DNA of 64,000 nt from Fragum whitleyi (GCA_948146395.1 OX411543.1:33499058-33563057), one strand, 5' to 3'; numbered from the stretch's first letter, positions 35,032 through 46,209 are shown. The notes: generated from the sequence alone by a model not told the origin. Made by a program: numbers and translations.

Positions 35032-38000
35032 ATTCTGAACGCTAGGCTGATATCAAAGTTTTCACTTTTTTTTTTTGAAAATCGTGACCAGATTGTGTTC
35101 ATTTTCTTTATTTTATGCAGAATGTTTGTGATAGATAAACATTAACAGAGCAAATAGCTTTGTTCAAAACTCTGGATGCCTCCGTTCAAGAATCGGCTGA
35201 ATTCCTTCATGTCATGTCCAAAATCAAGTGGTGAGATAAGCAGTCCTATAATTGTGTCAGATCGTTTCTAAATGCATTGTGTCGTGAAGTGAGAGAAAGT
35301 TTATTCTATACACATGGAGAAATGTATTACAACATCCGATTTCCAATGAAATGGTCAAAACAAAGCAGTTCTCAAGTAACTTGGCGCATTGAAAACACAA
35401 GACAATATTTTCGTTGAATCTTAAAACCATAACATTAAGAAGCGGGAAACGAACTTTAATTCCGATTTCTCCCATTTCATTGAAATAATGATCGTTGTAA
35501 AAAGAACACGTTTTTAACATAAATTCTTACACGATTAACTATGACTGCACCGAATAGACTAAGGGAAATTTAAATCTGTTCATTGTCTCTAATCCAAGAG
35601 TAACCGTCAAAAATAATTCAATAGTCAATATCTTGTACATCCATAAGCATCTGGAAAAATGGTAGTCACTTTTCTTGCCATACCCTTTATCAGACTTTGT
35701 CTCCATTACTCTTGCAGCACCTGTCACAACAATGCCGGATTTTTATTTAAGGTAATAGTTCACGTAATCGGCGTCCAAATAATGTCCCACATATGTTCAA
35801 TGAGGATCATATTTGGCATAACTAAAACAAATGTTAAAGCTTCATAATTTAGATTTTGCAATACTTTTTCCTTGTGTATACATTTATGGATTACGTTTCT
35901 ATCCGCTTGATTTCGTAGTTGTGTAGTCCGAAAAAAAAACCTTTGTATTTTCTTATCGAAGAATATTCAGCTTACATAGCATTGCGTTAAGAATAAGGAA
36001 GAGCTCGCGAGCGCCCCGGAGCTGAGCATGAAAGTAACATTTCTAAAATTTCTCATGTGCGAAGTATCAATTGCTCAGCACCTGCATATACTCTGCAGAA
36101 AACTTTACAATGTGCGTCTGACAAGGGGATAGATACTAACTAACTTAGTATGATGTATGAATATATGAACATACTTGTTATATATTGAAGCTTTGGTATT
36201 GGCAGAAAACGAATTGTGGCACTTCTGTCCTTCTAATGCTGGTTTTTTTTTCAGGGCAATAGTCACATTTCCTTTTTATTTCGATATAGTTTCTAAAATA
36301 AAAAGAAAATAAAAGTGTTTCTTTTGTATCATTTGTCGATTAAACCATTTTATGTTGATTACATCAGCAACATGTCAAAGTCTACGCATGCTTCATTCTG
36401 TTGAAATGAAAAAAAAACTTTATGTTACGCACGTACCTTTGAAGTACATCTTTATTATGTCTGTCTGAGACGAGCCTCTCTTGAATATTTAACGGTGTGC
36501 TATTAGTTATTTACTTCAGAAGATTTGAAGAATACGATGTACAGCTATAAATACTCGCGTTCATTAAATGCCCCCGAAACAGTTTCTCTATTTTCATACT
36601 TGTTTAGACATATGAATATATATGTCAGGTATTTTCACAAGCAGTAAAAGCTACTGCCCGCAGTCTCCTTCTAACAGTTGTCTTTCCGAAATGGTCTAAC
36701 GTTTCGAAGTAACAAAGCGTAAGATTTTGAACTTCTTTCATGTGGCATCAACTAAAATACAGCATCAATACGGATATTTACTTTTTGAAAAATAAATTGA
36801 TTACAAAAGGATAAATGGGCCTGTGCGTGACATTTTTAAGAATTTCAAATTTGCGGAAAGCAAAACTCTGGTCAGTCTGTGCATCTGCACAGTCTGACCA
36901 GAATCTTATTTGTGGATAGATTTGGTCTCAAAGTGCCTTTAGATAGTCAGTTAATCTTGTAAATGTACTGTGTGATTGTCCAGGCTGCTCAATGTATTCG
37001 ATTCTCTAACATATGAAATTGTTGGAAATACCATGCATAGGTTCAAATATTTAGACCACTGTAATGATGCCGTTCCAATCCGCTCGATCGTCCGACTATC
37101 CGTTCGTCCGCAATCGATTCTCATTTTCATGATATAGTCAATACATTTTCTGAGATTCCCTTGAATTTATCTCATAAATGGTGAATAAATTAAAACAATT
37201 CACGACGTTCAAAATTTAAACGTTTGCAAAGGTTTTAAGAAACATTGCCCTCTTTGCAAGAAGGTTCATGAGCACAGCGTGACACCTTTTTTTAAACGTT
37301 TGTACATATTTTGGCACTCTGCAGGCTTGGCTTTAGTCCAATCCATGTCTCGTCTGTAGCTAGAGCCTTTCGTCCGTTAACGCAAAGTCGCAGGTAGTCA
37401 TTATTTGAAATATCGCGGTATGATTTAAAGTGTAAGTTCAATGTAAAGCCAAATATGACCTATCTATGACTGTCAATGAGATATTAGAAAAAGATGATAT
37501 TGAATGTGTGGATATGTAATACCAAATATCTTTTAAAACGAGTCATCTATAACCAGATGAAAACGAGACGGTTAATAAACTTATTATTCTATGAACACAA
37601 GTTTGATATTCTAATTCATAGTATGACCTGATTGTTTTGCGCTAAATCGAGGAAATTACAGTAATTTATCGATTTAAGTTATTCCGAGAAAAATATAACG
37701 CCGTTCGCAAAATGATTAAGACGTCATTTTCACAACGAAATTTCAACGTTGCTAAACGCTAAGCTGATTTGCATAATAATTCCACTCGCTTTATAAGACC
37801 CGTGAAATATCAAAAATATTCAATGGGGATATTTCACTACCGCGACGTAGGTCATATTATAAATGTTGTTTTTTTTCAGAGTCTTACAGACCGCCCCAAG
37901 AGCTCAACAATTTAGCTTTATTTAATCCGGCCCTTGACGACAGCTACATTACAAATGATTTATTATCAAAAGACGACCCTTATGACGACATCACGGACGA

Positions 38001-41000
38001 CGTCCTTCCGGCAGATAAACGGTAAGTCATATTTCATAGATAATGTCTGTATTATATCACAAAAAATAAGTGAGATCACAGGCGGTATAGATGAGACCAG
38101 GCGATATAAGGCAACACGAAGGTTCGGGCTCAATTACTAGCAAAATTGACCGTTTTTTACTTGGCCTACGTAGGTACTTTTACATTTTGGCACCACTACA
38201 TTTCAATTTCTTTTGATTTCTTTCTTGGGGTATATTGAAAATACAAAGGAAAATGTTCCATTTGGATGAATATTTTTTTCAGGTGCATCCTTAACAGTAT
38301 CGCCATATATGGAAAACCAATTAGATTACAGGCGATATTTCATTTCTTTTTTTCACAGTTATGGCATTTTTATTACGTCTGGGCGCACAACTGCAGGAAA
38401 TACCATTGGACCTACCGGGGACCTAATTTGCCAGGCAGCTGTGCTTCATGAATTTGTCATTCTTAAGAGTATAAAAGCATCTTTTTCGCAACACGTTGAC
38501 ATTTTCGTATATTAAAATTAATAAAAATAACATTTTTATCCTAGATGAATGAAAAATGTTCATGTAAAGACAGGTTTATGTTGATTCTCTTCCTTTACTC
38601 TCGTAAAAGTTATTATAGGGATGAGTGGGGTTTTTTTGCGTTTATTGGAGTATAAAGTGCAATTGCCCTAGCACGTGGCAAATAACGACCGCAGGGCGTT
38701 ATATAATAAGCAATGTGCTGAGGCAATCGCACTTGCGTAGTGTGCGTAAGGATAGTTACGCCCTTGAACTTGACATGTGTGTCACTATCATAAAAGCAAA
38801 CCATATTTTCAAAGAATTCTGCACGGTTATCGACTAAGAATTCTTACTTGTCATACTTGCAGCACCTGAAGTATTCGAATCAGCATTTTTCTTATAATGA
38901 AACTAATATCCTTGTGATAACAGCCCGTGATATATCTTTTAATGATATCACATGGATATTTTTAGTACAATGTCATAATGCGGTTATTTTTAGAAACATG
39001 AAAAGAAGCTTGTTTTCCGTTACAAATATCGAAGAAAACAAGGCTAACAAAATTATATGATAAATATAATACGAACTTAGTGTATTGTACGAAAACAATA
39101 TACAAAAATGACACAAATTGTAAAATTTAATAATGAATTCTTGCAAAGGAGCGCCGTTTTGCACGTGATTATCTTGCAACGTTATGTCGTCATTGATAAA
39201 GTGGACTAAGCTTATTCGACGTTAAAGAAGGGGAAGAGGAAGAAAGCAGGGTTTTATCTTATGGTAGCCTAATTTTAGCTATTTCCAGGGGATAATCCAC
39301 CAACCAAGTTTAAGAAACTATTTTCTTATTATTTCATAGGTATGCCCGACTGTCCTATAGATACAAGAGTCCGGGTCGAGGAAGAAATTACTATAATAGC
39401 AGGTATATAAATAAATTCATTTAAATCACCACTACGATCCACTTCGCTACATCTCCGTTACGTATCCCATGGATGTAGCGGTAGGTTGAATGGCTAATCT
39501 GATTTTATCAGTTTGGTCTATTAGTAAACTGTCTTAGACTACCTGTATATTGCCATGTTTCTTAAAATATATCTAGTTAACATATTGTTCAGATTTACTC
39601 AAAGCAACAATAAAGTCTATTGTTTTATAGATGTTCATATACATGTATATTCGCGCTTTGTATTGTGGATGTTTCACGTAAATGAATCCAACAGGGCAGA
39701 ATTTTTATACTAAGAAAAAAGGCCTGTTCACAAGTTGCACACACTGGAACACCTAAAACATTTTCTACTTAGATCTCCATATGAATGGGGCTTAAAGCAA
39801 GTTCAACATTATCAAAATTTTATCTTATAACTATACAAATATCCGTGTGATAACATCCCGTATATTTTTTATGATGTCACATAGTTATTTTTAGAACAAA
39901 TATATAATGCGGTCATTTTTAGAAACTTGCATTCCTGTTGGAAACATCTAGAAAAACAAGGCAAATGGAGGTTATAAGATAAATATAATACGTATATATT
40001 TAGTGTATTATATGAAAAAAATATCTAACTCGGTTGTGGGAATTGATAATTGTCACGGCAGAGCCTCGACAATGATCAATTCTCCCAACCTCGTTAGATA
40101 TTTTTCTCATACAAAACACTAAATACGTATTATGTATATATCGTGGCGGCTGTTGTACATACCTATCGATTCCTGTCGTTCGTTTCTCACACCGGTAAAA
40201 CCTCATTTTACTTAAGAGCACTACTAAACATAACTTTTGGTTGGAGATGAATAACTAGTGTCTCAATGAATATCGGATAATATTTGGATTATCTGCTCCT
40301 GAGATTACTGGGCTGAAGCCCTCACATAATAACCGTCTGACAGATCAAATATTTTTAGATCTTTCCATTTAAAATTGTCGTTTGGACTTGCCAAAGTGAA
40401 AAAGTAAACAAATTTGTTTAAGATATTAATTATAAGTATTATTTATCTATTAGATTTTTTTTCAATTCAATAACTCCTAAAATAATTGTATTTCTGCAAA
40501 TAACAACATTGCGTTAATTTATCTTGATCCGATTAGAAAAGCGTTATTCACTTTATTGATAGTGTAGTATTCATGATACTCTATTATCAGACTTATTTTG
40601 TCTAAGTGCCCTAAAACATAGATCATGTCTTTATGACATTGTCTAAGACAGATATCTTGATTGCGTAAGACAGACGGGGGCAACAATGTTAACGAAGACC
40701 GATAGTGTCGAGAAAAGTGGGTGATTTCTGATGACATCAATATGGCCTTCTGGGACTCATTTTTCCGTTTTATTTCCGTAATGTCGCATAAAACCGTGGT
40801 CGTTAGCGCCAAATGAGCTTTTCTTTTTCATCAACTAATTTACCAAATGTCGCAATTAGATTCTCCTTTTTGTCTGTAAGTGAAACACATCGCGATTCAG
40901 GTTTTTCGATTTTATATGATAAATACAACTAATATTCACGGACATATTATGTTTACATTGTAATATTTAATATTATCTTATAACTATACAAATATCCGTG

Positions 41001-44000
41001 TGCTAACATCCCGTATGATATTTTTTTATGATATCACATAGTTATTTTTATAACAATGAAATTATGTGGTTATTTTTAGAAACTCGCATTTCTGCTCGAA
41101 ACATCCACGAAAAACTAGGCAAATAGAGGTAATAAGATAAATATAATACGTACTTAGTGTATTATATGAAAAAATATCTAACTCGGTTGTAGGAATTGAT
41201 AATTGTCTCGGCAGAGCCTCGACAATTTTCAATTCTCCCAACCTCGTTAGATATTTTTTCTTATACAAAACACTAAGTACATATTATATATTTATTTGTT
41301 TCCATCAATTTTTGTGCATTCTGATTGACTGGATTTTTCTTTTCCTCGGTGAAAACAAGTTTGAGTACGCAGCTACTTTTTAAGCTTGCACGTAAAGTAG
41401 TCCGGCGAGAAATCTGTCTAATTACGGAGAAATCTTTCTATTTTTGCTTAAAGATATTATCCAATTTCATTGAGGTATGACATTAAAAATCTTATCACTC
41501 TCATGTAATAATCCGCTTCGCGAATTCAAACAGTGTGATTAGGTTTTTATTTTCATATCTCAATTAAATTAAAAAAAAATACCCCATTCATCTCTTAAAT
41601 AAAAGTATCCATTTGATTAAGAAAATAAGTTTAAGAGTCAAAGTCCTCGTTTCATTGATAGATCGATGACCCCCGCCCGTTGGCCTGCGTCATGACAAAC
41701 ACATCAAAAATGCAAACGTTATTAATCAACAAAATAGATATTGAAAATAATGGTCATGAATCAAAGACCAAATCGTTAAAGGGCCACTTACATATTGTAC
41801 CTACTGCTTGTACTAGTTGTAGTTACGCTATTTAACCCTCTCCTGTTTTACAAAATTTTAGACCTTGTCAGAAGCAATTTCTTATTTTTTCACAATGTTT
41901 TCTCAATTATAAAATTACAGGCACGTGAAAAGCAGGGATTACACAGCAAAGGGTTAAGCCAGTCGTCAATGAAAATGACTTAAACAACATATCATTATGA
42001 ATTAGCCCTTTGATTTGGCAATCGATTTTTCATTCGCAACAGCGATCAGTTAACCCTTTGCTGTTTAATCCCTGCTTTTTACGTGCCTGTGATTTTATGA
42101 TTGAGAAAACATTGTGAAAAAAGAAGAAATTGCTTCTGACAAGCAATTTCTTCTTTTTCCACACTATTTTCTACCCTAAATAATGGTTATTTTTCAAATT
42201 AAATCCACTTTAAATTTTCGTCTGCAAAACCTTTGAATTTGGACAGGTCCAACATTTTGAAAAACAGGAAATGGTTAAGGAAGCGGACCCGTGATAGTTC
42301 CGTAACATTTCGGACCACAAAATCTTTCACAATGTTAACCGAAGTTTCCTTATGAAAATCATTAGGAAACCTCGGTTAACACTGTTAAAATTCATTACTT
42401 CTGAGACCTTGCAAAACTGTTACGGGTCCACTACCTTAATTACATTGGATGTGGCGTTTTTTTTTTGTACGGCCTTAATCGAAATTATAATCATTTGGCA
42501 AAATTGGCCGTATTTTGTAACTTGTTCCTTTTAGATTTTGTACTGAATTATACATGATTTCAACAACTTTTGGAAACACAAGAATAGAAAAGATAATAAC
42601 AGTCTATCACCACAAATTCATGACCGAATACCCCAACGTTTTACTTGAAAAATGGTTTTAAATGATTTTTCAGTGAAAAAATACGTAAGAAGGTATTCCT
42701 TTATCCGATTTTAAGTATATTTGTATCAGTTTTTTTTTAAGAAAAGTAAATACATACTTATTAAGATTTCGACATACATTTGGTGGAATAAGGTATGTTT
42801 ATAGACCTAGATATACCAACTTATATAATATATATACCTTTTAGTTTGAATTAGTACCTTTCCCGGCTTGCAGTGAGTTTGGAAACGTGTATTTCACCCT
42901 TTATTTCTTTGTTTTTACCCACGATGTAGTTTCTCAGTCCCCTAGAAGCACTTAATCAAAAGAGTAAATAGTAGTCACACTTGTTTATTATCCTAAAGTT
43001 AGTAAGAAAGAATAAGAAACTGTGAGAAATTTCCTTAATTATTAGAACCACTAGTATAAAGCGAAAAGATAACGGTCGTTAATTCGTACTTGCTTATCAT
43101 AAAAGAAGCGTCAGAGAAGACTATCTACGTGTAATTCTAAACATTAAAAAAATCATGTTTCCCGTCACGCGAAAAGAGATCATCCCTTAACTCCGTAATA
43201 TTAATATTTGAAAAAGAGATTGGTGTCAGTAGAGATCAACTGGGGGTCACATCTCAGAAATTTTTACAAGGGAAGGTATATTGATCATTCTAGATTCTGA
43301 AAACCAGCAAAATGCTTAATGTGTTGATCCTAGTCAGGTTTCACAATACGTGCAGTTTGACTAGGATCGACACTTTGCGCACTATCTAGATGGTCCCGTT
43401 TTGCACTCTCAATGCGCGGAAAACCCCCACCCAGAAATGCTTCAAATCTAAATTCAAACCGTTCAAATGATTTTATATACATTATTGGTTGACATCTAAT
43501 TTGTCCGCGTAGACACACAAACAAACTTACAGAACGATATGCATAGAGAAATAAGTAATTTTCTGTTACCTCCCCTTAATGACAATAAAATCTCGTTCAC
43601 TATCCTCATTCAAAAGTTTTTTTTAGAAATAATTCAAAAATTGTTCACCCGGTCAAATTCATGATGTTATTAACTGTATGAAGTATTTAGAATATAGAGG
43701 ATAATGAATGAGTGTCAATGATATGTATCTACACCACCTAATTTAGAGACTTAAATAATTTAAACTAGAAAATTAGTTCAAAATATATCACTGTAAATAA
43801 TAATATGTAAAAAGACCGTCTAATTTTACTGGAATCTTAAGTCAAAATCGAAATAGTGCAAAGAGTTAAACCAGCTCAGAAACAACTCTTCTTGTCATAA
43901 TGTTGAATAATCACACATTACCAACTTAGGAATGGTTTAGAGTCTAAATTTAGACTGGCCCATTTAGCTCATTTTTTTGTTTTAGAAAATTAAATATCAA

Positions 44001-44678
44001 AAATAGAATTTTCATTATAAATGAAACACAGTTCGTTTTAGATAGAAAGCATGAGTACATTGTATTTAGAAAAGATGATAAACAAGGGGTTACAATATGA
44101 GCCTGTGTGTGAGATTCCAAACAATTTCAAATGTGTACATAGAAAAGACTCTGCATCTGCATAGTCTGACCAGAGACTTCACTATGCGTTTAGTAGATAG
44201 ATAAGGTCTCATATCAAAGTACTTGTACACAATCAAGTAACATTATATTTACAGTACGTGGTTGTCTGCACTGCTCAATATTTGAACCTCACACACATTT
44301 TAAACTGTTGAAAATGTCACGCACAGGCTGATATGTTGTAGTAGAATTTCACCTTCCTGTTTTAGTTTAACAATTTAGTTGGTTGAACGTACTCACCTTT
44401 TTTGGTTTTAGATAAATTTGATTTGTAACGAATATTTCAGATATTATCGTTCCAGATATTATGCCAACTACTACAAACCTTGGTTAAACCTCTCAGATAA
44501 AGAGTGTTTCCGTAAGAGATGTAAATATGACAGAGATTGCTGTCGGAGATATTCCAAGTGTGACAAGAGCGCCAAAGTTTGTTATAACTGTTGGTACGGC
44601 CATCCCTGCACCACGTCACGTGACTGTTGTGAAAAGTACCCGTATTGTAATCGACACATGGGTGTATGTCAGGGTTAA
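31752..44678 (+). CDS. Secreted prohormone-like protein with two tandem ICK-type cysteine modules (4 coding exons)
   Basis: Coding exons are 31752-31839, 37880-38021, 39340-39402 and 44441-44678. All introns are GT-AG (donors CAG|GTACAG, ACG|GTAAGT, CAG|GTATAT; acceptors TTTTTTCAG, TTTCATAG, ATATTTCAG) and the phases match exactly, giving 176 residues. Residues 1-29 form a signal peptide (hydrophobic run WFIVQALICIIFAIQV). Residues 30-76 are an acidic propeptide ending in Lys76-Arg77, a likely convertase site. Residues 78-112 are Tyr/Arg-rich. Residues 120-174 hold 12 cysteines as two modules of C-x(4-5)-C-x5-CC-x5-C-x6-C joined by C-x2-C, the spacing of inhibitor cystine knots; each module has Asp before the CC pair (Asp130, Asp159). 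Asn114 lies in an N-glycosylation site. It is probably secreted and processed. The layout resembles ITG-like/prohormone-3-type precursors, but that family assignment is tentative. The exon model is firm; the function is not known. Confidence 0.82.
32308..32466. repeat. Long foldback hairpin, ~75 bp arms
   Basis: GAATAATCGTTTGTTTTTCG ... GCTATATTTTCACTCGTGGC pairs with GCCACTCGTGAAAATATAGC ... CGAAACAAACGATTATC-like sequence around a minimal loop (TCT) near 32385. It lies in intron 1 of gene 1, next to sequence rich in TGACGTCA. Confidence 0.7.
32606..32885 (-). mobile_element. MITE with TATAATATGACCYACGTCG ends, copy A
   Basis: The left end TTATAATATAACCTACGTCG and the right end GATCATATTATAAATAGAATA form an inverted repeat about the core TATAATATGA. 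The interior has GGAGTGAAATAACCCCGTT, CATTTTGCAAACGGCGTTAT and TTTCGCGGAA. It is in reverse orientation relative to 37565 and 51668. Confidence 0.6.
33414..33820. mobile_element. MITE with CATTCGGAACAYCACTCGGC terminal repeats, copy 2 (407 bp)
   Basis: Left end CATTCGGAACACCACTGGTCC and right end GGCCGAGTGATGTTCCGAATG. The interior closely matches 29120-29539 in the same orientation, including GCTGACGTCAGTTAAAACGG. The internal hairpin has lost one arm: ACGGCCGAAAAAATCTTA is followed directly by TCAGCCGTTATTTACTG. It lies in intron 1 of gene 1. Confidence 0.7.
33925..34030 (-). repeat. GCAAAGCGGGGTATC repeat, inverted copy
   Basis: GTTCAGGATGACAAAACG, TGCAAATGATACCCCGCTTTC and CTGAACACAGGGCAGG. 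It lies in intron 1 of gene 1, just after the MITE at 33414. Confidence 0.5.
34478..34545 (-). mobile_element. SINE tail fragment, inverted
   Basis: GTGGGGTTAAACGCCGCATT then TCAGTCATACCGCGGCGGCC. Its complement is the SINE 3' domain GGCCGCCGCGGTATGACTGA followed by GCGGCGTTAAACCCC. It lies in intron 1 of gene 1. Confidence 0.55.
34550..36810. other. Gene 1 intron 1, no further feature
   Basis: It contains the T30 run (35000). No exon-like segment with matching phase was found here. Confidence 0.4.
35000..35029 (+). repeat. T30 homopolymer
   Basis: Thirty consecutive T bases after GTACGCACA. The flank GCATTCTGAACGCTAGGC resembles the CTGAACACAGGGC end of the GCAAAGCGGGG repeat family. The homopolymer length may be inexact in an assembly. 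Confidence 0.85.
36815..37043. mobile_element. MITE with GCCTGTGCGTGACATTT ends, copy 1 (gene 1 upstream intron)
   Basis: The left end GGGCCTGTGCGTGACATTTT is inverted at the right as AAATACCATGCATAGG. An internal hairpin at 36868-36901, CTGGTCAGTCTGTGCA / TGCACAGTCTGACCAG, has one mismatch. It lies in intron 1 of gene 1. Confidence 0.65.
37565..37863 (+). mobile_element. MITE with TATAATATGACCYACGTCG ends, copy B, abutting exon 2 of gene 1
   Basis: From GAGACGGTTAATAAACTTATT to CGACGTAGGTCATATTATAAA, with the interior AACGCCGTTCGCAAAATG, GACGTCATTTTC and GTGAAATATCAAAAATATTCAA. Its right end lies 17 bases before the exon 2 acceptor of gene 1, so the likely branch-point region lies within the MITE. 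Confidence 0.65.
38612..38735 (+). repeat. Dispersed repeat GTGCAATTGCCnTAGCACGTGGC, copy 2
   Basis: ATAAAGTGCAATTGCCCTAG then CACGTGGCAAATAACGACC, preceded by ATAGGGATGAGTGGGG. Intron 2 of gene 1. Confidence 0.45.
38883..39078 (+). mobile_element. Foldback MITE, partial copy lacking the hairpin
   Basis: The body is preserved (CTTGTGATAACAGCCCGTG, ATCACATGGATATTTTTAG, AATGCGGTTATTTTTAGAAAC) up to AATACGAACTTAGTGTATTG. The CTCGGCAGAGCCTCGAC hairpin is absent. It lies in intron 2 of gene 1. Confidence 0.6.
39815..40142 (+). mobile_element. Foldback MITE, full copy in intron 3 of gene 1
   Basis: It runs from ATCTTATAACTATACAAAT to TACGTATTATGTATATATC. Hairpin arms ATCTAACTCGGTTGTGGG and CCCAACCTCGTTAGAT flank the centre GTCACGGCAGAGCCTCGAC. 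Confidence 0.7.
40972..41297 (+). mobile_element. Foldback MITE, second full copy in intron 3 of gene 1
   Basis: Body ATCTTATAACTATACAAATA, hairpin arms ATCTAACTCGGTTGTAGG / CCCAACCTCGTTAGAT, centre GTCTCGGCAGAGCCTCGAC, end TACATATTATATATTTATT. It is about 830 bp downstream of the previous copy in the same orientation. Confidence 0.7.
41864..42143. repeat. 94-bp inverted repeat with 92-bp spacer
   Basis: Arm 1 (41864-41957) reads CTTGTCAGAAGCAATTTC ... GCAAAGGGTTAA; arm 2 (42050-42143) is its complement, TTAACCCTTTGCTG ... GCTTCTGACAAG, with few mismatches. A second small palindrome continues past arm 2 (GAAGAAATTGCTT...AAGCAATTTCTTC). Two head-to-head copies of a TTAACCCTTTGCTG-type MITE are the simplest reading. 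Confidence 0.7.
42279..42435. mobile_element. TTAA-flanked short palindromic MITE (157 bp)
   Basis: It is flanked by TTAA on both sides (42275-42278 and 42436-42439). The left end GGAAGCGGACCCGTGATAGT pairs with the right end ACTGTTACGGGTCCACTACC. An inner pair, GTTAACCGAAGTTTCCT and AGGAAACCTCGGTTAAC, gives a second hairpin. A TTAA duplication suggests piggyBac-type mobilisation, although the termini do not start with the usual CC. Confidence 0.65.
43158..43412. mobile_element. MITE of the 13033 family, diverged copy
   Basis: TTTCCCGTCACGCGAAAAG at the left and AGATGGTCCCGTTTTGC at the right. The interior matches 13033-13288 (AAAAAGAGATTGGTG, GATCATTCTAGATTCTGAAA), and an internal hairpin pairs ATCCTAGTCAG with TGACTAGGAT. 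Confidence 0.65.
43568..43680 (+). mobile_element. Truncated CATCGTGAAATTGACA-type MITE, right half
   Basis: TTACCTCCCCTTAATGAC, then ATTCAAAAATTGTTCACC and the right end TCATGATGTTATTAACTGT. The left half and most of the central hairpin are missing. Confidence 0.5.
44099..44331. mobile_element. MITE with GCCTGTGCGTGACATTT ends, copy 2 (110 bp before exon 4 of gene 1)
   Basis: Left end GAGCCTGTGTGTGAGATTCC and right end GAAAATGTCACGCACAGGCTG. The internal hairpin remnant is CTGCATCTGCATAGTCTGACCAG. It sits in intron 3 of gene 1 just upstream of the cysteine-rich exon. Confidence 0.65.
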
Positions 44679-44850
44679 CGGACTGTTTCCGGCAAGGAAG
44701 TTGATAAACGTTATCCCGATCGTGCAAGCAGAATATCGATCATTTCCTGTTTTGGACGAACCCAATTACTTGAATATAGACATTCATAGCATTCTATATT
44801 AGAATTCATATTTACTTTCATTTCTAAATCAATATAATATATATCTTTCA

Positions 44851-44856
44851 AATAAA
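44851..44856 (+). promoter_or_regulatory. Poly(A) signal AATAAA of gene 1
   Basis: AATAAA lies 172 bases after the stop codon of gene 1 and is followed by a GT/T-rich stretch (GTGTTATTATTTTT), the usual downstream element. It gives a 3' UTR of roughly 190-200 bases. Confidence 0.6.
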
Positions 44857-44859
44857 GTG

Positions 44860-46200
44860 TTATTATTTTTCTTCATTGAATTTGTATTATGACATCAGAG
44901 TTTTAAGTGTTTTCTCCCTTTTTGTTGTTTAACATTTTCCTCATAGAGAAAAAAATATAAGGAGGGTAAGAAAGGTTTGACCGTTTACAATTCAAGTGTT
45001 AACGGATGAAGCGTACAATGATATTTGTATTGCCAGGTATTCATAATTTCTCAAACTTTCCTTGCTAGGTTTTACCTTTAACCAAAGATCCAGTAAATCT
45101 TATATCAAAAGCTAAGATATCACTCGCAGTTGATAAAGGAAATATAATTTACCCAATTGCTATACCGATCTTGATAGTATTTTTGTGTTTTTTTGTCTTC
45201 TTTTAAGCAAGTGTAACAGTGAACGTCGATGCAAAGTTTTACCTTAGTAACGCTCAACAATTAACATCTACACAAGAGTCGCTTCAACATATTTAGACAG
45301 ATAAAGCGTATTACTAGACAGTTTAGGGATTTCAATTGTAAAATTGTAAAGAAAGTATTCTTAAAAGTCTAAAAAAAAACGGTAATTACGATATAAATTC
45401 ATTTCTAAAGAAGTATTATAAAATGTATATTCTACGTGTGTATATGCATCAATAAAGGATTGTCACACAAAGAGTTGACTTTGCTTGGGTATATTTATGA
45501 TATTTTGTACATTACTCAATTAAAAAAGAAGGGAGAAAAACCTCAGTGTGCCTCGATCATTAAGAACAGCTGTCAAATATGACCTCGCGTCACTAGATTT
45601 TACTGGCTTAGTTTAAGAGATGAAGAATTGTTTGTTGAGTTAATTAAGGTATGAAACTAAAAACCTGACCTCATTGTATGAAAACGCGATGCATATGCCT
45701 ATCTCATTGTTTGATATCGCGAAGAAAAAAACATCAAAGAATTACATGTGTGCAGGCTGATGTTTGTCTATATCTCCTGCCAAAGAAGAAAATTCCGGGT
45801 TTAGCATGACAAGGGTTAAAAACTAAAGAATTGAACGGATACAGGTCGACCGGTCTGTCGTAGGGATCTCTATATATTTGACATCGATTTGTTTCTTTAT
45901 ACTTTCGGGTAGATTTGAGTCACCTTTTGACTGACCATATTTTCAGTGATCAATTTGAAAAGGAAATTAAATCGGGGAAAAGTACGAATTAAGCAAGTCT
46001 GAGTCGACTTAATCGAAATGCACCTTAATTAGACCTGCCCTGCGTCGAAGAAACAAAACCTGGCAAACTTTTTGCAAATTAAACCCCGCTTTGCACGAAA
46101 GGCGCACACGGTTTGGGCATGGTAGCCATTGTGTAAACTATTAAAAACATTTGGTCAGAAAGGTTACAAAACCTCTTATCTGCAGCTTGAATGAAGACGT
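44860..46200. other. Intergenic, between gene 1 and MITE repeats
   Basis: No gene. A fragment of the GCAAAGCGGGG repeat lies at 46045-46105 (CAAACTTTTTGCAAATTAAAC, CCCCGCTTTGCAC). Confidence 0.4.
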
Positions 46201-46209
46201 TTTTGTAAA

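Noticed and set aside
44527..44802. 91-codon + frame overlapping gene 1 exon 4
   Set aside because: It is a shadow in another phase. Only the frame continuing from exon 3 (AG|A) gives the two cysteine modules.
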